Below are positions 20,062 to 30,421 of a DNA stretch of 64,000 nt, piece after piece. The first letter of the stretch is position 1. Every line of letters begins with the position of its first letter. The DNA is taken from NCBI GenBank assembly GCA_023435745.1, contig JAEZMD010000002.1, forward strand, positions 124,001 to 188,000. Direction: 5' to 3'. This stretch comes from Bacillota bacterium (lineage in GTDB: Bacteria; Bacillota; Clostridia; Acetivibrionales; DTU013). Position numbers and translations under genes: made by a program. A model generated the notes under the pieces. The model saw only the letters and a program-made list of their open reading frames with translations, was not told the origin of the DNA and did no database searches.

Positions 20062-20766
20062 CTATAACTCTCCGCCTGCCAACCCATCTATATCCAATCC
20101 CCTATGCCCCGCAGTCACACAACTGGTGAGAATAGCTTTTGAAACCTGACCCATTCTTGGCAGCAATTCTCTCATTTGAGTATGCATTTTTTCGAAACCC
20201 ATTCTTGGCAGCAATTCTCTCATTTGAGTATGCATTTTTTCGAAGTCCTTTGTGCGTATATATATTCGCTTTCGCAAGCGAGTCGCAAGTGTGTGCGCAA
20301 AATCATTGCACGCATCAATGTCATACAACTGAATGGTGTTCATATGCAGTATTTTTACACCCTGTCGATTAAGGATGGTCGACCGTATAGCGTCTCTACC
20401 CTGTTCCTGCGGGCGGCTATGATAAGTGAAGCTCTCGTATTCGACCGCAAATTTTGCCTGTTTATAATACAAATCCGCAAAGCAGCTGCGTTGCTTGATG
20501 TAGAATGGAAGTTTTCCCTTAAGTCGTATCTCATAGTTGAAGACGGCATCACCAAGGCCATATCCTCCCAGGGAATGAGGTAGAGTTAAAAACATGTATA
20601 CGAGTGATTCCATGATCGATGCGGAACCATCCTCTATATATTTTACAGCCCGTAATGCTTTGCGATGTCCACGATGTCCTTGTGTTTTCGCTAAAAACCG
20701 ATTGAGCTTTTGTTTTGTTGTGATCGCCTTGAAGGGCTCACCCGGAGGCCATAAAACAAGGCTTTT
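20062..20766 (-). pseudogene. Decayed DUF559/Vsr-like endonuclease-fold gene
   Basis: The frame is open on the minus strand from just inside a stop at 20767-20769 down to 20062. Coding-like sequence (for example Gly-His-Arg-Lys-Ala-Leu-Arg-Ala-Val, then Asp-Gly-Ser-Ala-Ser and LPHSLGGYGLGDAV) runs upstream of the only reasonable ATG at 20613, and I find no start for it, so the 5' part of the gene appears lost. The central FADLYY...FAVEYES...YH pattern is that of PD-(D/E)XK-like endonucleases of the DUF559 or Vsr type. Near the C-terminus a 16-residue segment is exactly duplicated. It may still make a 183-residue fragment, but the full nuclease is not present. Confidence 0.65.
20150..20244 (-). 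repeat. Exact 48-bp direct duplication in the endonuclease remnant
   Basis: Copy one spans 20150-20197 and copy two 20198-20244, identical apart from the edge. It is in frame and doubles Phe-Glu-Lys-Met-His-Thr-Gln-Met-Arg-Glu-Leu-Leu-Pro-Arg-Met-Gly. Perfect identity suggests a recent slippage event. Confidence 0.95.
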
Positions 20767-20834
20767 TCACAGCTAACACAGTCCTAAAACAGTAAAAATG
20801 AACAGCGCACTCTGCTTTTACTGTTTATAGAACC

Positions 20835-20880
20835 TCTACAACTTTCCACCTACCATCCGAGGGTATATTGAATAATATCC
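20835..20880 (-). pseudogene. Possible 3' scrap of a second endonuclease paralogue
   Basis: The stretch around 20800-20870 resembles 20030-20095, the 3' end of the endonuclease remnant, over about 65 bp. On the minus strand it reads Met-Val-Gly-Gly-Lys-Leu-stop against Leu-Ala-Gly-Gly-Glu-Leu-stop in the first copy. This fits a tandem pair of paralogues of which one survives only as a tail. Confidence 0.35.
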
Positions 20881-20962
20881 AAAAGCACAGTAAAAAAACC
20901 AGCATTTAAAATCACCAGCGTTCAAAATCACAAGCACATTCACAAGCATTCACATTCACTTC

Positions 20963-20991
20963 TTTATTTTATTTGAAGTGGATGTTATAAT
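20963..20991 (+). promoter_or_regulatory. Likely lepA promoter (extended -10)
   Basis: TGTTATAAT (-10 hexamer 20986-20991 with a TGn extension) and a weak TTTATT -35 at 20963-20968, 17 bp apart. An inverted repeat CACTTC/GAAGTG (20957-20962, 20975-20980) brackets the -35. Confidence 0.45.
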
Positions 20992-21053
20992 TGTACTGCA
21001 TTTATTGAAAAAATTTATGTAACAATATACAGAGGGGCAAGGGGTAAAACTGA

Positions 21054-22862
21054 ATGTCAGGCAACAGACAGGATCACATTAGAAATTTTTGTATTATAGC
21101 GCATATAGATCATGGGAAGTCAACGTTGGCGGACCGCATGATTCAGATGACGGGTGTTCTGACGCAAAGGGAGATGCAGGAACAGGTTCTCGACAATATG
21201 GATATCGAGCGTGAGCGCGGAATCACCATCAAAGCACAGGCGGTCAGGATGGTATACAAGGCTGAGGATGGGCAGGAGTATATCTTCAATCTCATAGACA
21301 CCCCCGGACATGTGGACTTTAATTATGAGGTATCCAGAAGTATTGCCGCATGTGAAGGCGCGGTACTGGTAGTGGATGCGGCGCAGGGGATCGAAGCGCA
21401 GACTCTGGCAAATGTGTATCTGGCGCTGGATCATAACCTTGAGATCATGCCGGTTATCAACAAGATAGACCTTCCAAGCGCTCAACCGGAGCTTGTTAAA
21501 AAAGAGATCGAAGATGTGATTGGCCTGGATTGCAAAGACGCTCCTGAAATTTCCGCTAAAAACGGATTGAATATTGAAGCGGTTCTCGAGCAGATAGTAA
21601 AGCAGATTCCGCCGCCGAAGGGGGATGAAAACGCTCCTCTGAAGGCGCTGATTTTTGATTCCTTCTATGACAGCTACAAGGGTGTAATTGTACACATCAG
21701 GCTTATGGAGGGGTCAGTCAGAGCAGGTGATACGATCCGCATGATGTATACGAAAAAGGAGTTTGTCGTCAATGATGTAGGATACTTCAGACCGGGCCAA
21801 TATTCGCCTTGCAATGAATTGCTTGCAGGGGATGTCGGTTATATTTCAGCAAGTATAAAAAATGTACGGGATACCCGGGTCGGCGACACAGTCACGTTGG
21901 CGAACAGGCCTGCAGCGGAGCCGTTGCCCGGCTATAAGAAAGTGCTGTCCATGGTGTTCTGCGGCATATATCCGGCGGACGGCGCCAAGTACGGCGACTT
22001 GAGAGATGCCCTTGAAAAGCTGCAGCTTAATGATGCTTCCCTAACCTTTGAACCGGAGACATCTGTTGCTCTTGGGTTTGGTTTCCGATGCGGATTTCTG
22101 GGTCTTCTTCACATGGAAATCATTCAGGAAAGACTGGAGAGGGAATATGATCTGGATCTGGTCACCACTGCGCCAAGCGTTATTTATAAAGTGACATTGA
22201 CAAACGGAGAAGTCCTGAATATAGACAATCCGACGAATTTACCTCCGGTCATGTCCATTGACAGGATGGAGGAGCCTATCGTTAAAGCAACCATCATGAC
22301 GCCAATTGACTATGTGGGCAGCATTATGGAGCTTTCACAGGAGCGGCGCGGCATTTACAAGGATATGTCGTATCTGGACGCGACCAGAGTGATACTGACC
22401 TATGAATTGCCGCTCAATGAGATCATTTACGACTTTTTTGACGCGCTGAAATCACGGACGAAGGGCTTTGCTTCCTTTGACTACGAATTGATTGGTTACA
22501 GGGAGTCCGATCTGGTAAAGCTGGATATTCTGCTCAATGGTGAAATTGTTGACGCTCTTTCGTTCATTGTCCACTCGGAGAAATCCTATGCCAGAGGGCG
22601 CCGGATTGCCGAGAAACTGAAGGAATCCATCCCGAGGCAGCAGTTTGAGATTCCGATCCAGGCCTGCATCGGCGGCAAGATCATCGCAAGAGAAACGGTG
22701 AGCGCTTACAGGAAGGACGTACTGGCCAAGTGCTACGGCGGCGACATCACCAGAAAGAAGAAGCTGCTGGAGAAGCAGAAGGAAGGTAAGAAGCGGATGC
22801 GCCAGGTGGGCTCAGTGGAAGTGCCGCAGGAAGCATTTATGAGCGTGCTGAAGCTGGATTAG
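21054..22862 (+). CDS. lepA: Elongation factor 4 (LepA), ribosome back-translocating GTPase
   Basis: A 602-residue translational GTPase of standard length. G1 is seen in [11 protein letters not shown]3 in DTPGH, G4 in NKID and the family-specific C-terminal domain with [16 protein letters not shown]. It acts on the ribosome, remodelling stalled or mistranslocated complexes. It opens the conserved clostridial run lepA-hemW-hrcA-grpE-dnaK-dnaJ. The ATG follows a GAGGGGCAAGGGG stretch. The last ~30 bp of the gene are imperfectly repeated just after the stop. Confidence 0.98.
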   Translation: MSGNRQDHIRNFCIIAHIDHGKSTLADRMIQMTGVLTQREMQEQVLDNMDIERERGITIKAQAVRMVYKAEDGQEYIFNLIDTPGHVDFNYEVSRSIAACEGAVLVVDAAQGIEAQTLANVYLALDHNLEIMPVINKIDLPSAQPELVKKEIEDVIGLDCKDAPEISAKNGLNIEAVLEQIVKQIPPPKGDENAPLKALIFDSFYDSYKGVIVHIRLMEGSVRAGDTIRMMYTKKEFVVNDVGYFRPGQYSPCNELLAGDVGYISASIKNVRDTRVGDTVTLANRPAAEPLPGYKKVLSMVFCGIYPADGAKYGDLRDALEKLQLNDASLTFEPETSVALGFGFRCGFLGLLHMEIIQERLEREYDLDLVTTAPSVIYKVTLTNGEVLNIDNPTNLPPVMSIDRMEEPIVKATIMTPIDYVGSIMELSQERRGIYKDMSYLDATRVILTYELPLNEIIYDFFDALKSRTKGFASFDYELIGYRESDLVKLDILLNGEIVDALSFIVHSEKSYARGRRIAEKLKESIPRQQFEIPIQACIGGKIIARETVSAYRKDVLAKCYGGDITRKKKLLEKQKEGKKRMRQVGSVEVPQEAFMSVLKLD

Positions 22863-22905
22863 GCTGATGGTTTTCGAGCGTGATAAAGCTTGATTAGGCT
22901 GGCGG
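22840..22905 (+). repeat. Local duplication of the lepA 3' end
   Basis: GAGCGTG..AAGCTGGATTAGGCTGATGG at 22840-22869 recurs as GAGCGTG..AAAGCTTGATTAGGCTGGCGG at 22876-22905, including the lepA stop codon. Confidence 0.7.
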
Positions 22906-22910
22906 ACGGG

Positions 22911-22999
22911 AAGCACGAAAAGCACAATAGCACGAGAAGCACGGATAGTACAAGAAGCACGAGAAGCACGAGAAGCACGGATAGTACGGATAGTACGGG
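22911..22999 (+). repeat. 9-bp tandem repeat array between lepA and hemW
   Basis: About ten units of AAGCACGAG or variants (AGCACGGAT, AGTACGGAT). It fills most of the lepA-hemW gap and has no coding sense I can see. Slippage-prone sequence; no regulatory role can be claimed. Confidence 0.9.
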
Positions 23000-23069
23000 G
23001 TGCTGCGGCGTTGGATGCAGAAAACGACAAGACCCGGAACGACAGGGCCTTGAATAGACAGGTGGTTTT

Positions 23070-24335
23070 ATGGACAATAGCATAGGAGTATATATTCATA
23101 TACCCTTCTGCAAATCAAAATGCTATTATTGCGATTTTAATTCCTATTCCGGCAGGGAGCACCTTGCCGGCTCTTATTTTGATACGCTTTTTTCAGAGAT
23201 AAAAAGCAGGGCCGCAGACTTAGACGGGCGGCTTGTGCGATCAATATTCATCGGCGGCGGAACGCCGTCGATGGTGTATCCGGCATATATCACAGAATTA
23301 CTTGAAGTTTGCTCAAAGCATATGCGGGTAGACATAGACGCAGAAATCAGTATGGAAAGCAATCCCGGTACACTGACCTATGAGCATCTGAAGGCATACA
23401 GGACTGCCGGAGTCAACAGACTTAGTATCGGGCTGCAAGCCTGGCAGGACAGACTGCTGAGGGATCTGGGGAGAATCCATAACAGGCAGCAATATGTTGA
23501 GAATCTGGATGCCGCATATAGAGCGGGTTTCCGAAATATTAACACTGATCTGATATTTGGTCTGCCCGGACAGACCTTTGAAGACTGGGTTGAGACTCTG
23601 GAAGCAGTGACTTCACTGCATAGCGGAAGTGACAGTGGGACAGTCTCAAGTGTAGGTGCAAGTACAAGTGTAGGTGCAAGTACAAGTGTAGGTGCAGCTT
23701 CCCTTTTGACACATCTGTCCTGTTATGACTTGAAAATAGAGGAGGGGACGGTCTTTGGCGACAGATTTGACGCCGGAACACTGAACCCGGCGGAGGATGA
23801 ATTAGACAGGCGAATGTATCATTATACCATTAAAGCGCTGGCACAGAAAGGTTTCCGTCAATATGAGATATCAAATTTTGCCAGGCCGGGATATGAGTGC
23901 AGGCATAATATTGTCTATTGGAAAGCCCGGGAATATGCCGGATTTGGAGCCGGGGCACACTCCTATCTGGACAGCGTCCGGTTCAGTAATGCACAGGAAA
24001 TCGAGCAGTACATCACCAGCAATGCCCAGGAGATCGGGCAGTACATCGGAAGCATGACAAATGACCTGCAGAATATAGATCAGCCTGAAACCCTATTCAT
24101 AAGCCGGGAAGAGGCCATGTCAGAGTTCATGATTCTTGGCCTGCGTTTGACCGACGGAATTTTTGAACGGGAGTTTGAGGAAAGATTCGGACAGGGGCTG
24201 AAACCGGTTTATGGGGATAAACTGGATAGGCTGGTTCAAAGAGGACTGCTGATATATGAGGAAAAAAAGGGCTGCTATAGACTCTCCGAGGCCGGTCTGG
24301 ATTTTGCAAATGAGGTATTCATAGAATTTATATAG
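23070..24335 (+). CDS. hemW: HemW-type radical SAM protein (heme chaperone family)
   Basis: A 421-residue radical SAM protein. The cluster-binding motif is IPFCKSKCYYCDF (Cys-x3-Cys-x2-Cys), followed by FIGGGTPS and a Gly-Leu-Pro-Gly-Gln segment typical of HemW, which is related to HemN but binds and inserts heme. Relatives are near 375 residues; the extra length is a low-complexity Ser-Val-Gly-Ala-Ser-Thr repeat near ~190-212 and a duplicated Asn-Ala-Gln-Glu-Ile-x-Gln-Tyr-Ile segment near ~308-330. Both insertions lie outside the core motifs. The ATG follows CAGGTGG. Whether it is a heme chaperone in an anaerobe without visible heme genes here is not shown. Confidence 0.92.
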   Translation: MDNSIGVYIHIPFCKSKCYYCDFNSYSGREHLAGSYFDTLFSEIKSRAADLDGRLVRSIFIGGGTPSMVYPAYITELLEVCSKHMRVDIDAEISMESNPGTLTYEHLKAYRTAGVNRLSIGLQAWQDRLLRDLGRIHNRQQYVENLDAAYRAGFRNINTDLIFGLPGQTFEDWVETLEAVTSLHSGSDSGTVSSVGASTSVGASTSVGAASLLTHLSCYDLKIEEGTVFGDRFDAGTLNPAEDELDRRMYHYTIKALAQKGFRQYEISNFARPGYECRHNIVYWKAREYAGFGAGAHSYLDSVRFSNAQEIEQYITSNAQEIGQYIGSMTNDLQNIDQPETLFISREEAMSEFMILGLRLTDGIFEREFEERFGQGLKPVYGDKLDRLVQRGLLIYEEKKGCYRLSEAGLDFANEVFIEFI

Positions 24336-24370
24336 GGCTCGCTAAAAATGTCTTAACTAGCAAATACATC

Positions 24371-24399
24371 TTGACAAATAATTTCCAAGGTGGTATTTT
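24371..24399 (+). promoter_or_regulatory. hrcA heat-shock operon promoter
   Basis: TTGACA (24371-24376) and TATTTT (24394-24399) with a 17-bp spacer, a SigA-type promoter. The predicted start site falls at the left edge of the CIRCE operator, so HrcA binding would block it. Confidence 0.8.
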
Positions 24400-24408
24400 T
24401 AATGTAGA

Positions 24409-24435
24409 TTAGCACTCGTTAACGAAGAGTGCTAA
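24409..24435 (+). promoter_or_regulatory. CIRCE operator (HrcA binding site)
   Basis: TTAGCACTC, nine bases, GAGTGCTAA: a perfect match to the CIRCE inverted repeat. It lies upstream of hrcA and is the only copy I see in the window, so HrcA would autoregulate hrcA-grpE-dnaK-dnaJ. Confidence 0.97.
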
Positions 24436-24527
24436 CAAATAAATATCAATGTCGATGCGGTTATATAAGTCGATATAGTTATATAATATTAGTGGTTATG
24501 TTTTAGCTTTTGACAGGGGTGTATGAG

Positions 24528-25583
24528 ATGAACATGGATGAGAGAAAAAAAAGAATTCTTCAGGCCATCATCGATGATTACATTGATACGGCTGAGCCGA
24601 TTGGTTCAAGAACCATTGCCAGAAAGCATGAACTTGGATTAAGCTCGGCGACGATCAGAAATGAAATGGCGGATCTTGAGGAGATGGGATATCTTGCGCA
24701 GCCTCATACCTCGGCAGGCAGGGTTCCTTCGGACAAGGGCTACCGGATGTATGTGGATCAGCTTATGCAGGTGTATGATCTGCAGCAGGATGAAATTGAG
24801 AAGATTAAATCTGCGATGGAGCTGCGCATTAACGAGCTGAGCCAGTTGATCAGACAGGCCTCGGCTGTTTTATCGCGTTTTACAAGATACACATCGATGG
24901 TGGTAACACCGCAGATGAAGGCCAGCACCATCAAAGCTCTGCAAGTGGTGCCAATAGAAGCTGGCAAGGCGATGATCATTGTTGTAACCAATGCGGGCGT
25001 TGTCCGGAATAATCTGATCAAAATATCCGAACAGATAAAGCCGGATACACTGATTATGGTTTCCAATGCGTTGAACAGCAAGTTGAACGGACTTACGATT
25101 GAACAGGTCAACAAACAGCTGATTCTTGAGATTGAAAGAGAAATCGGCATGTCGGCTGAACTTCTTATACCGGTTCTGAACGGGGTCGCTGAGTGCATCA
25201 GCCAGATTGACAGTACGGAAGTGTATGTTGAGGGCACCACAAACATCCTGAACCATCCTGAATTCAAGGACATCATGAAGGCAAAGGAATTCATGAACAT
25301 GCTCGATGAGAAGGCCAGAATCGGCAGGATATTGTTTGATGCGTCAGAATCGGTAGGGATTGTCGTCAAGATCGGTTCGGAGAATGATTTGTCCGGTATT
25401 CAGGAGTGCAGTCTGATCTCAGCCAACTACAATGTAGCTGATACCTTCATTGGAACGATAGGCATTATCGGACCTACCAGGATGGAGTACCCGAAGGTGA
25501 TATCATCGATGAACTATATTAGGAAGTTTATGAGTGAAGAGATTAGCAGGTTACTGGGGCTCGAACATGGAAGCGACGGGTGA
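24528..25583 (+). CDS. hrcA: Heat-inducible transcription repressor HrcA
   Basis: A ~351-residue repressor. The N-terminal winged helix contains ERKKRILQAIIDDYIDTAEPIGS, seen in parts, and LSSATIRNEMADLEEMGYL, the recognition helix region; a GAF-like domain and C-terminal dimer region follow. HrcA binds CIRCE and is kept active by GroEL in the family. I use ATG 24528, after AGGGGTG; a TTG at 24510 and an ATG at 24534 are alternatives in frame. First gene of the operon with grpE, dnaK and dnaJ. Confidence 0.97.
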   Translation: MNMDERKKRILQAIIDDYIDTAEPIGSRTIARKHELGLSSATIRNEMADLEEMGYLAQPHTSAGRVPSDKGYRMYVDQLMQVYDLQQDEIEKIKSAMELRINELSQLIRQASAVLSRFTRYTSMVVTPQMKASTIKALQVVPIEAGKAMIIVVTNAGVVRNNLIKISEQIKPDTLIMVSNALNSKLNGLTIEQVNKQLILEIEREIGMSAELLIPVLNGVAECISQIDSTEVYVEGTTNILNHPEFKDIMKAKEFMNMLDEKARIGRILFDASESVGIVVKIGSENDLSGIQECSLISANYNVADTFIGTIGIIGPTRMEYPKVISSMNYIRKFMSEEISRLLGLEHGSDG

Positions 25584-25647
25584 ACGGCCTGCAGGAAGTT
25601 CTTATTCCCGAAGGGGAAAATTCTGATTAAAGGATGAGAGGAAAGAT

Positions 25648-26256
25648 ATGAGCGAAAGAAAGCAGCATAAGCAGTCGGAGACTTGTGAGGCTGAGAACAG
25701 AACAGAGATTGATATTGAAGAAATTGAGAATAAAGCGACAGGGGAGACTACAAAGGCCGGCAAGGTGAATGCGGACGAAGCAATGTCGGGCGAATCGGAG
25801 AGCTTGAAGGCTGAGCTGGAAGAGAAGACAAAGCAGTGTGCGGAATATTTGGAGAAGCTCCAAAGGACTGCCGCCGAGTTTGACAATTTCAAAAAAAGGA
25901 CTGTCAAAGAAAAGGAAGCGTTGTATGTGGATGCGGTCAGTGACGTGATCTGTGCGTTTCTTCCCGTATTGGACAATATAGAGAGGGCGCTTTCAGCCAT
26001 TTCTGAAGACAGCTCCGCACAATCCCTGAAAGACGGGGTTGAAATGGTATTCAGACAGTTCTGGGATGCATTGAAATGTATTGGTGTGGAGCAGATAGCT
26101 GCTTTGAATGAACAATTCGATCCAATGCGGCACAATGCAGTTATGCATGTGGAGGATGAGACGGCCGGACACAATATAATTGTTGAAGAATTCCAGAAGG
26201 GTTATATTTATAAGGATAAGGTGATCCGGTACAGCATGGTGAAGGTAGCAAACTGA
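25648..26256 (+). CDS. grpE: Nucleotide exchange factor GrpE
   Basis: A 202-residue protein with a charged, disordered N-terminus, a long coiled coil (~50-85), and the conserved Leu-Gln-Arg-x-x-Ala-Glu-Phe-Asp-Asn-Phe-Lys-Lys-Arg core, then the C-terminal beta domain with NEQFDPMRHNAV. It releases ADP from DnaK. The ATG follows GAGAGGAAAG. It lies 64 bp after hrcA and 76 bp before dnaK. Confidence 0.97.
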   Translation: MSERKQHKQSETCEAENRTEIDIEEIENKATGETTKAGKVNADEAMSGESESLKAELEEKTKQCAEYLEKLQRTAAEFDNFKKRTVKEKEALYVDAVSDVICAFLPVLDNIERALSAISEDSSAQSLKDGVEMVFRQFWDALKCIGVEQIAALNEQFDPMRHNAVMHVEDETAGHNIIVEEFQKGYIYKDKVIRYSMVKVAN

Positions 26257-26332
26257 TTGTTTGGCAAGCGGTTGATGGAGTGAATTAATAAAATTCAAAT
26301 ATAATCTTATTGTAAAAATTGGGAGGTATATT

Positions 26333-28216
26333 ATGGCAAAAGTAATAGGTATAGATTTAGGTACAACAAATTCCTGCGTAGCGGTTATGGAAGGCGGGGA
26401 GCCGGTTGTTATAGCGAATCCCGAGGGAAATAGAACAACACCGTCCGTGGTCGCATTTTCAAAAACAGGTGAAAGACTTGTTGGCCAGGTTGCAAAAAGA
26501 CAGGCAATCACCAATCCCGAACGGACCGTTATTTCCATTAAAAGAGACATGGGCACCGACAGAAAGATCAGGATCGATGATAAAACTTATACGCCTCAGG
26601 AAATTTCATCAATGGTGCTGCAGAAAATGAGGGCGGATGCAGAGGCTTATCTTGGCGAGACGATCAGCCAGGCGGTCATTACCGTTCCTGCTTATTTCAG
26701 TGATGCGCAAAGGCAGGCTACAAAGGATGCCGGCAAGATCGCGGGACTTGAGGTTCTGAGGATCATCAATGAGCCAACCGCAGCAGCTCTGGCATACGGA
26801 CTTGACAAGGAGCACGACCAGAAGATCATGGTCTATGACCTTGGCGGAGGTACCTTCGACGTGTCTATCCTTGAGATCGGTGACGGCGTATTCGAAGTGC
26901 TCGCAACACATGGTAACAACAGACTCGGCGGCGATGATTTCGACCAGAGGGTCATGGATTATCTGGCGGATACTTTTAAACGCGAAAACGGTATTGATCT
27001 GAGAAATGACAAGATGGCTATTCAGCGTCTGAAGGAGGCTGCAGAGAAGGCGAAGATCGAGCTTTCCGGCGTCGCCACCTCCAACATCAACCTTCCGTTC
27101 ATTACAGCGGATGCTTCAGGACCGAAACATCTTGACATCACGCTTACAAGGGCTAAGTTTGATGAACTTACGGCGGATCTGGTCGAAAAGACCATGGGAC
27201 CAACAAGACAGGCTATGCAGGATGCCGGACTTACACCAGAAAAAATTGACAAGATCCTTCTTGTTGGCGGATCTACAAGAATCCCGGCAGTACAGGAGGC
27301 TGTGAAAAAATATCTGGGCAAGGAGCCGTTCAAGGGAATCAATCCCGATGAATGTGTGGCAGTCGGCGCAGCAATACAGGCTGGCGTTCTGACCGGCGAG
27401 GTTAAGGATCTGCTTCTTCTGGATGTAACTCCGCTGTCCCTTGGTATTGAAACGTTGGGCGGCGTATTCACAAAGCTGATCGAAAGAAATACAACCATCC
27501 CTACCAAGAAGAGCCAGGTATTTTCAACAGCCGCAGACGGGCAGACCAGCGTTGAAGTACACGTTCTGCAGGGCGAGAGAGAAATGGCCCAGTACAACAA
27601 GACGTTGGGAAGATTCCAGCTGACCGGTATTCCGCCGGCTCCCAGAGGCGTTCCACAGATAGAGGTTTCCTTTGATATCGACGCCAATGGTATCGTGCAT
27701 GTTTCAGCGAAGGATCTTGGCACCGGTAATGAACAGAAGGTCACTATTACAGCGTCCTCCAATCTGACAGATGCGGATATCGACAAGGCGGTAAAGGAAG
27801 CTGAGAAATTTGCTGCAGAGGATAAAAAGCACAAAGAAGAGATTGAAGTCAGGAACAATGCCGACTCAATGGTTTACCAGTCGGAAAAGACATTGAAGGA
27901 TCTCGGCGATAAGCTGGGAGCCGACGACAAGTCGAAGATCGAGACTGAAATCAATAAAGTGAAGGAAGCGCTAAAGGGTACAGATACGGATAAGATAAAG
28001 GCTTCCACAGAGGTTCTGACGCAGGCGTTCTACGACATATCCTCAAAGATATATCAGCAGAATCCGGGTGCGGCAGGAGGCCCAAATCCAGGTGCGGGCG
28101 CAGGTTTTGAAGGCGGACCGGACTTTGGCGGCGCAAATCCCGGCGGACAGGGACCTGCACAGGATAATGTGTACGATGCCGATTACAAAGTAGTCGATGA
28201 TGAGGATAAAAAATAA
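26333..28216 (+). CDS. dnaK: Chaperone DnaK (Hsp70)
   Basis: A 627-residue Hsp70 of normal length. The phosphate loop [14 protein letters not shown] opens the ATPase domain, with [11 protein letters not shown] and [12 protein letters not shown] further on; the substrate-binding domain follows after the linker [16 protein letters not shown]. The C-terminal tail is Gly/Pro/Ala-rich and ends in an acidic Asp-Asp-Glu-Asp-Lys-Lys. The ATG follows GGGAGGT. It works with GrpE and DnaJ encoded on either side. Confidence 0.99.
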   Translation: MAKVIGIDLGTTNSCVAVMEGGEPVVIANPEGNRTTPSVVAFSKTGERLVGQVAKRQAITNPERTVISIKRDMGTDRKIRIDDKTYTPQEISSMVLQKMRADAEAYLGETISQAVITVPAYFSDAQRQATKDAGKIAGLEVLRIINEPTAAALAYGLDKEHDQKIMVYDLGGGTFDVSILEIGDGVFEVLATHGNNRLGGDDFDQRVMDYLADTFKRENGIDLRNDKMAIQRLKEAAEKAKIELSGVATSNINLPFITADASGPKHLDITLTRAKFDELTADLVEKTMGPTRQAMQDAGLTPEKIDKILLVGGSTRIPAVQEAVKKYLGKEPFKGINPDECVAVGAAIQAGVLTGEVKDLLLLDVTPLSLGIETLGGVFTKLIERNTTIPTKKSQVFSTAADGQTSVEVHVLQGEREMAQYNKTLGRFQLTGIPPAPRGVPQIEVSFDIDANGIVHVSAKDLGTGNEQKVTITASSNLTDADIDKAVKEAEKFAAEDKKHKEEIEVRNNADSMVYQSEKTLKDLGDKLGADDKSKIETEINKVKEALKGTDTDKIKASTEVLTQAFYDISSKIYQQNPGAAGGPNPGAGAGFEGGPDFGGANPGGQGPAQDNVYDADYKVVDDEDKK

Positions 28217-28277
28217 GGGATTGCGATCATGCAATTGCTGTATATGACAATTAAGTTGCGATTGGAGTTGTTATAAT

Positions 28278-29423
28278 TTGCCGCAGTCCAAGAGAGATTA
28301 TTATGAGGTGCTGGAGGTTGGCAGAGGGGCGTCTGATGCAGAGATCAAGAAGGCGTACAGAAAGCTTGCAAAGCAGTACCATCCGGATGTGAATCCCGGT
28401 GATAAAGATACAGAGGCCAAGTTCAAGGAAGTGAACGAGGCCTATGAGGTATTGAGCGATCCGCAAAAAAAGTCAAGATATGATCAGTTTGGCCACGCAG
28501 GCGTTGACCCGAACAGCTTTGGCGGTGCAGGCGCAGGCTTTGGTGATTTTGACTTTGGCGGTATCGGAGATATATTTGAATCATTTTTCGGCGGCGGTGG
28601 TTTCGGACGTTCCTCAAGGAGCCGCTCAGGTCCACAGAAGGGTGCTGATCTGAAGTATTCCCTGGAGATTACTTTCGAAGAGGCCGCATTCGGCACGGAG
28701 AAGGAAATCACCGTTAACAGGAATGAGACATGTACCAGTTGTAAGGGATCAGGAGCGAAGGAGGGTACCAGCCCGACGACCTGCAAGCACTGTGGTGGGA
28801 CGGGTCAGGTGCAGTATAAGCAAAGTACGCCCTTCGGGCAGTTTGTGAATGTCAAAACCTGCGATGTATGCCGAGGAGAAGGCAAAATTATAATGGATCC
28901 GTGCCCTACCTGTAATGGGAAGGGCAGGGTCCGCAAGACTGTGAAAAGGAAGGTCAGTGTGCCTGCCGGTATCGATGACGGTCAGACCCTATCATTGAGG
29001 GGAGAGGGCGATCCGGGCGTAAAAGGCGGTCCTGCCGGAGACTTGTATATTACAATCGGCGTCAAGCCTCATCCCATATTCAAGAGGCAGGGCAACGACG
29101 TTGTCTGCGAGATACCGATCACATTTACGCAGGCAGCTTTGGGAGCTGAGTTGGAGGTTCCTACACTGGATGGAAGAGTGAAGTATGATATCCAGGAGGG
29201 GACACAGACCGGCTCCATTTTCAGGCTCAGAGGAAAAGGAATCCCGTATTTGAGGGGAAACGGCAGGGGCGACCAGTATGTAAAGGTTGAGATCGATGTG
29301 CCAAAGAAGCTTAACGAAAAGCAAAAGGAGCTGCTCAGAGAGTTTGCCGAAATCAGCGGTGATGAAGCCTGCGAGAAGCGAAAGAGCTTTTTCGATAAAA
29401 TGAAAGATGCGCTGGGGATGTAG
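28278..29423 (+). CDS. dnaJ: Chaperone DnaJ (Hsp40), TTG start
   Basis: A 381-residue type I Hsp40: J domain with YHPDVNPGD (HPD triad), a Gly/Phe-rich region (~75-115), a zinc-finger domain with four CxxCxGxG modules ([32 protein letters not shown]), and the C-terminal substrate-binding part. No ATG precedes the J domain; the TTG at 28278, about 10 bases after GGAG, is the likely start. It completes the heat-shock operon. Confidence 0.97.
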   Translation: MPQSKRDYYEVLEVGRGASDAEIKKAYRKLAKQYHPDVNPGDKDTEAKFKEVNEAYEVLSDPQKKSRYDQFGHAGVDPNSFGGAGAGFGDFDFGGIGDIFESFFGGGGFGRSSRSRSGPQKGADLKYSLEITFEEAAFGTEKEITVNRNETCTSCKGSGAKEGTSPTTCKHCGGTGQVQYKQSTPFGQFVNVKTCDVCRGEGKIIMDPCPTCNGKGRVRKTVKRKVSVPAGIDDGQTLSLRGEGDPGVKGGPAGDLYITIGVKPHPIFKRQGNDVVCEIPITFTQAALGAELEVPTLDGRVKYDIQEGTQTGSIFRLRGKGIPYLRGNGRGDQYVKVEIDVPKKLNEKQKELLREFAEISGDEACEKRKSFFDKMKDALGM

Positions 29424-29476
29424 AAGAGAACCAGGGGCAGAAAGAACGAGAGAACCTGGGATAGGGGTTTTAACAG

Positions 29477-30421
29477 ATGAAGTGGACTGAAGTTACCATA
29501 AAGACAACAGAGGAAGCCAGTGATGCGGTGTCTGAAATGCTGAGCTCCATTGGAGCCGGCGGAGTAGTCATTGAAGATCCCAATGAGATCAGAAGGCAGA
29601 TTGAAAGCCCGGATTCGCTGGATTATGCGGATCAGGAGTTTATGGATTCTCTGGGCACTGAGGTTACGGTCAAGGCCTATTTTAACGAGGCAATGACGCC
29701 AGAGGAGCTGTCCGTGCTGATTAGAGAGAAGCTTGAATTTATTTCCCGGTTTCTTGAGATTGGGAAGGGGTATGCCGGATATACGCCGGTAGATGACGAG
29801 GATTGGGCAACGGCCTGGAAGAAATATTACAAGCCCTTTCATATCTCCGACAGCGTAGTAATTAAGCCAAGCTGGGAGAATTACGAGAAGAAGCACGGAG
29901 AAATCATTATTGAGATGGATCCCGGAATGGCTTTCGGCACAGGAACTCATGAGACGACCAGACTGTGCTCCCGATTGCTTGAGAAGTATGTGAGAGACGC
30001 TGACAAGGTCATCGATGTCGGCTGCGGGACCGGGATACTTTCCATTATTGCCGTGAAGCTTGGCGCTGCTCATGTGCAGGCGGTCGATATTGACGAGGTC
30101 GCAGTCCGGGTTTCCCGTGAGAACTGCGCTATCAATGGCGTGTCAGATAAAATTTCCGTCACCGGGGGCGTGCTGGCAGACCTGGATCCTCAGAAGGCTG
30201 ATATAGTAGTGGCGAATATTATCGCAGATGTGGTCATCGGTCTTTCGGGGCTGATGCCGCAATATCTCAGGCAGGGCGGAATCCTTCTTACCTCCGGGAT
30301 CATCAGGGAGCGGAAACAGGACGTTTTAAAGGCATATACCGCATTGGGCTTTGAACTTATCGGTGTGGATGAAATGGGTGAATGGGTGGCGATAGTTTTT
30401 AAATGTCCAGATTCTTTGTAA
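29477..30421 (+). CDS. prmA: Ribosomal protein L11 methyltransferase PrmA
   Basis: A 314-residue SAM-dependent methyltransferase. An N-terminal L11-binding domain (~1-120) is followed by the Rossmann domain with GTGTHETTRLC and VIDVGCGTGILSI, and the catalytic loop motif VVANII. It trimethylates ribosomal protein L11. It overlaps rsmE by 19 bp, so the two are probably translationally coupled, as in many Firmicutes. Confidence 0.96.
   Translation: MKWTEVTIKTTEEASDAVSEMLSSIGAGGVVIEDPNEIRRQIESPDSLDYADQEFMDSLGTEVTVKAYFNEAMTPEELSVLIREKLEFISRFLEIGKGYAGYTPVDDEDWATAWKKYYKPFHISDSVVIKPSWENYEKKHGEIIIEMDPGMAFGTGTHETTRLCSRLLEKYVRDADKVIDVGCGTGILSIIAVKLGAAHVQAVDIDEVAVRVSRENCAINGVSDKISVTGGVLADLDPQKADIVVANIIADVVIGLSGLMPQYLRQGGILLTSGIIRERKQDVLKAYTALGFELIGVDEMGEWVAIVFKCPDSL

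Noticed and set aside
27022..27858. 278-residue minus-strand frame opposite dnaK
   Set aside because: DnaK is certain on the plus strand; no ribosome site or family content in the opposite frame.
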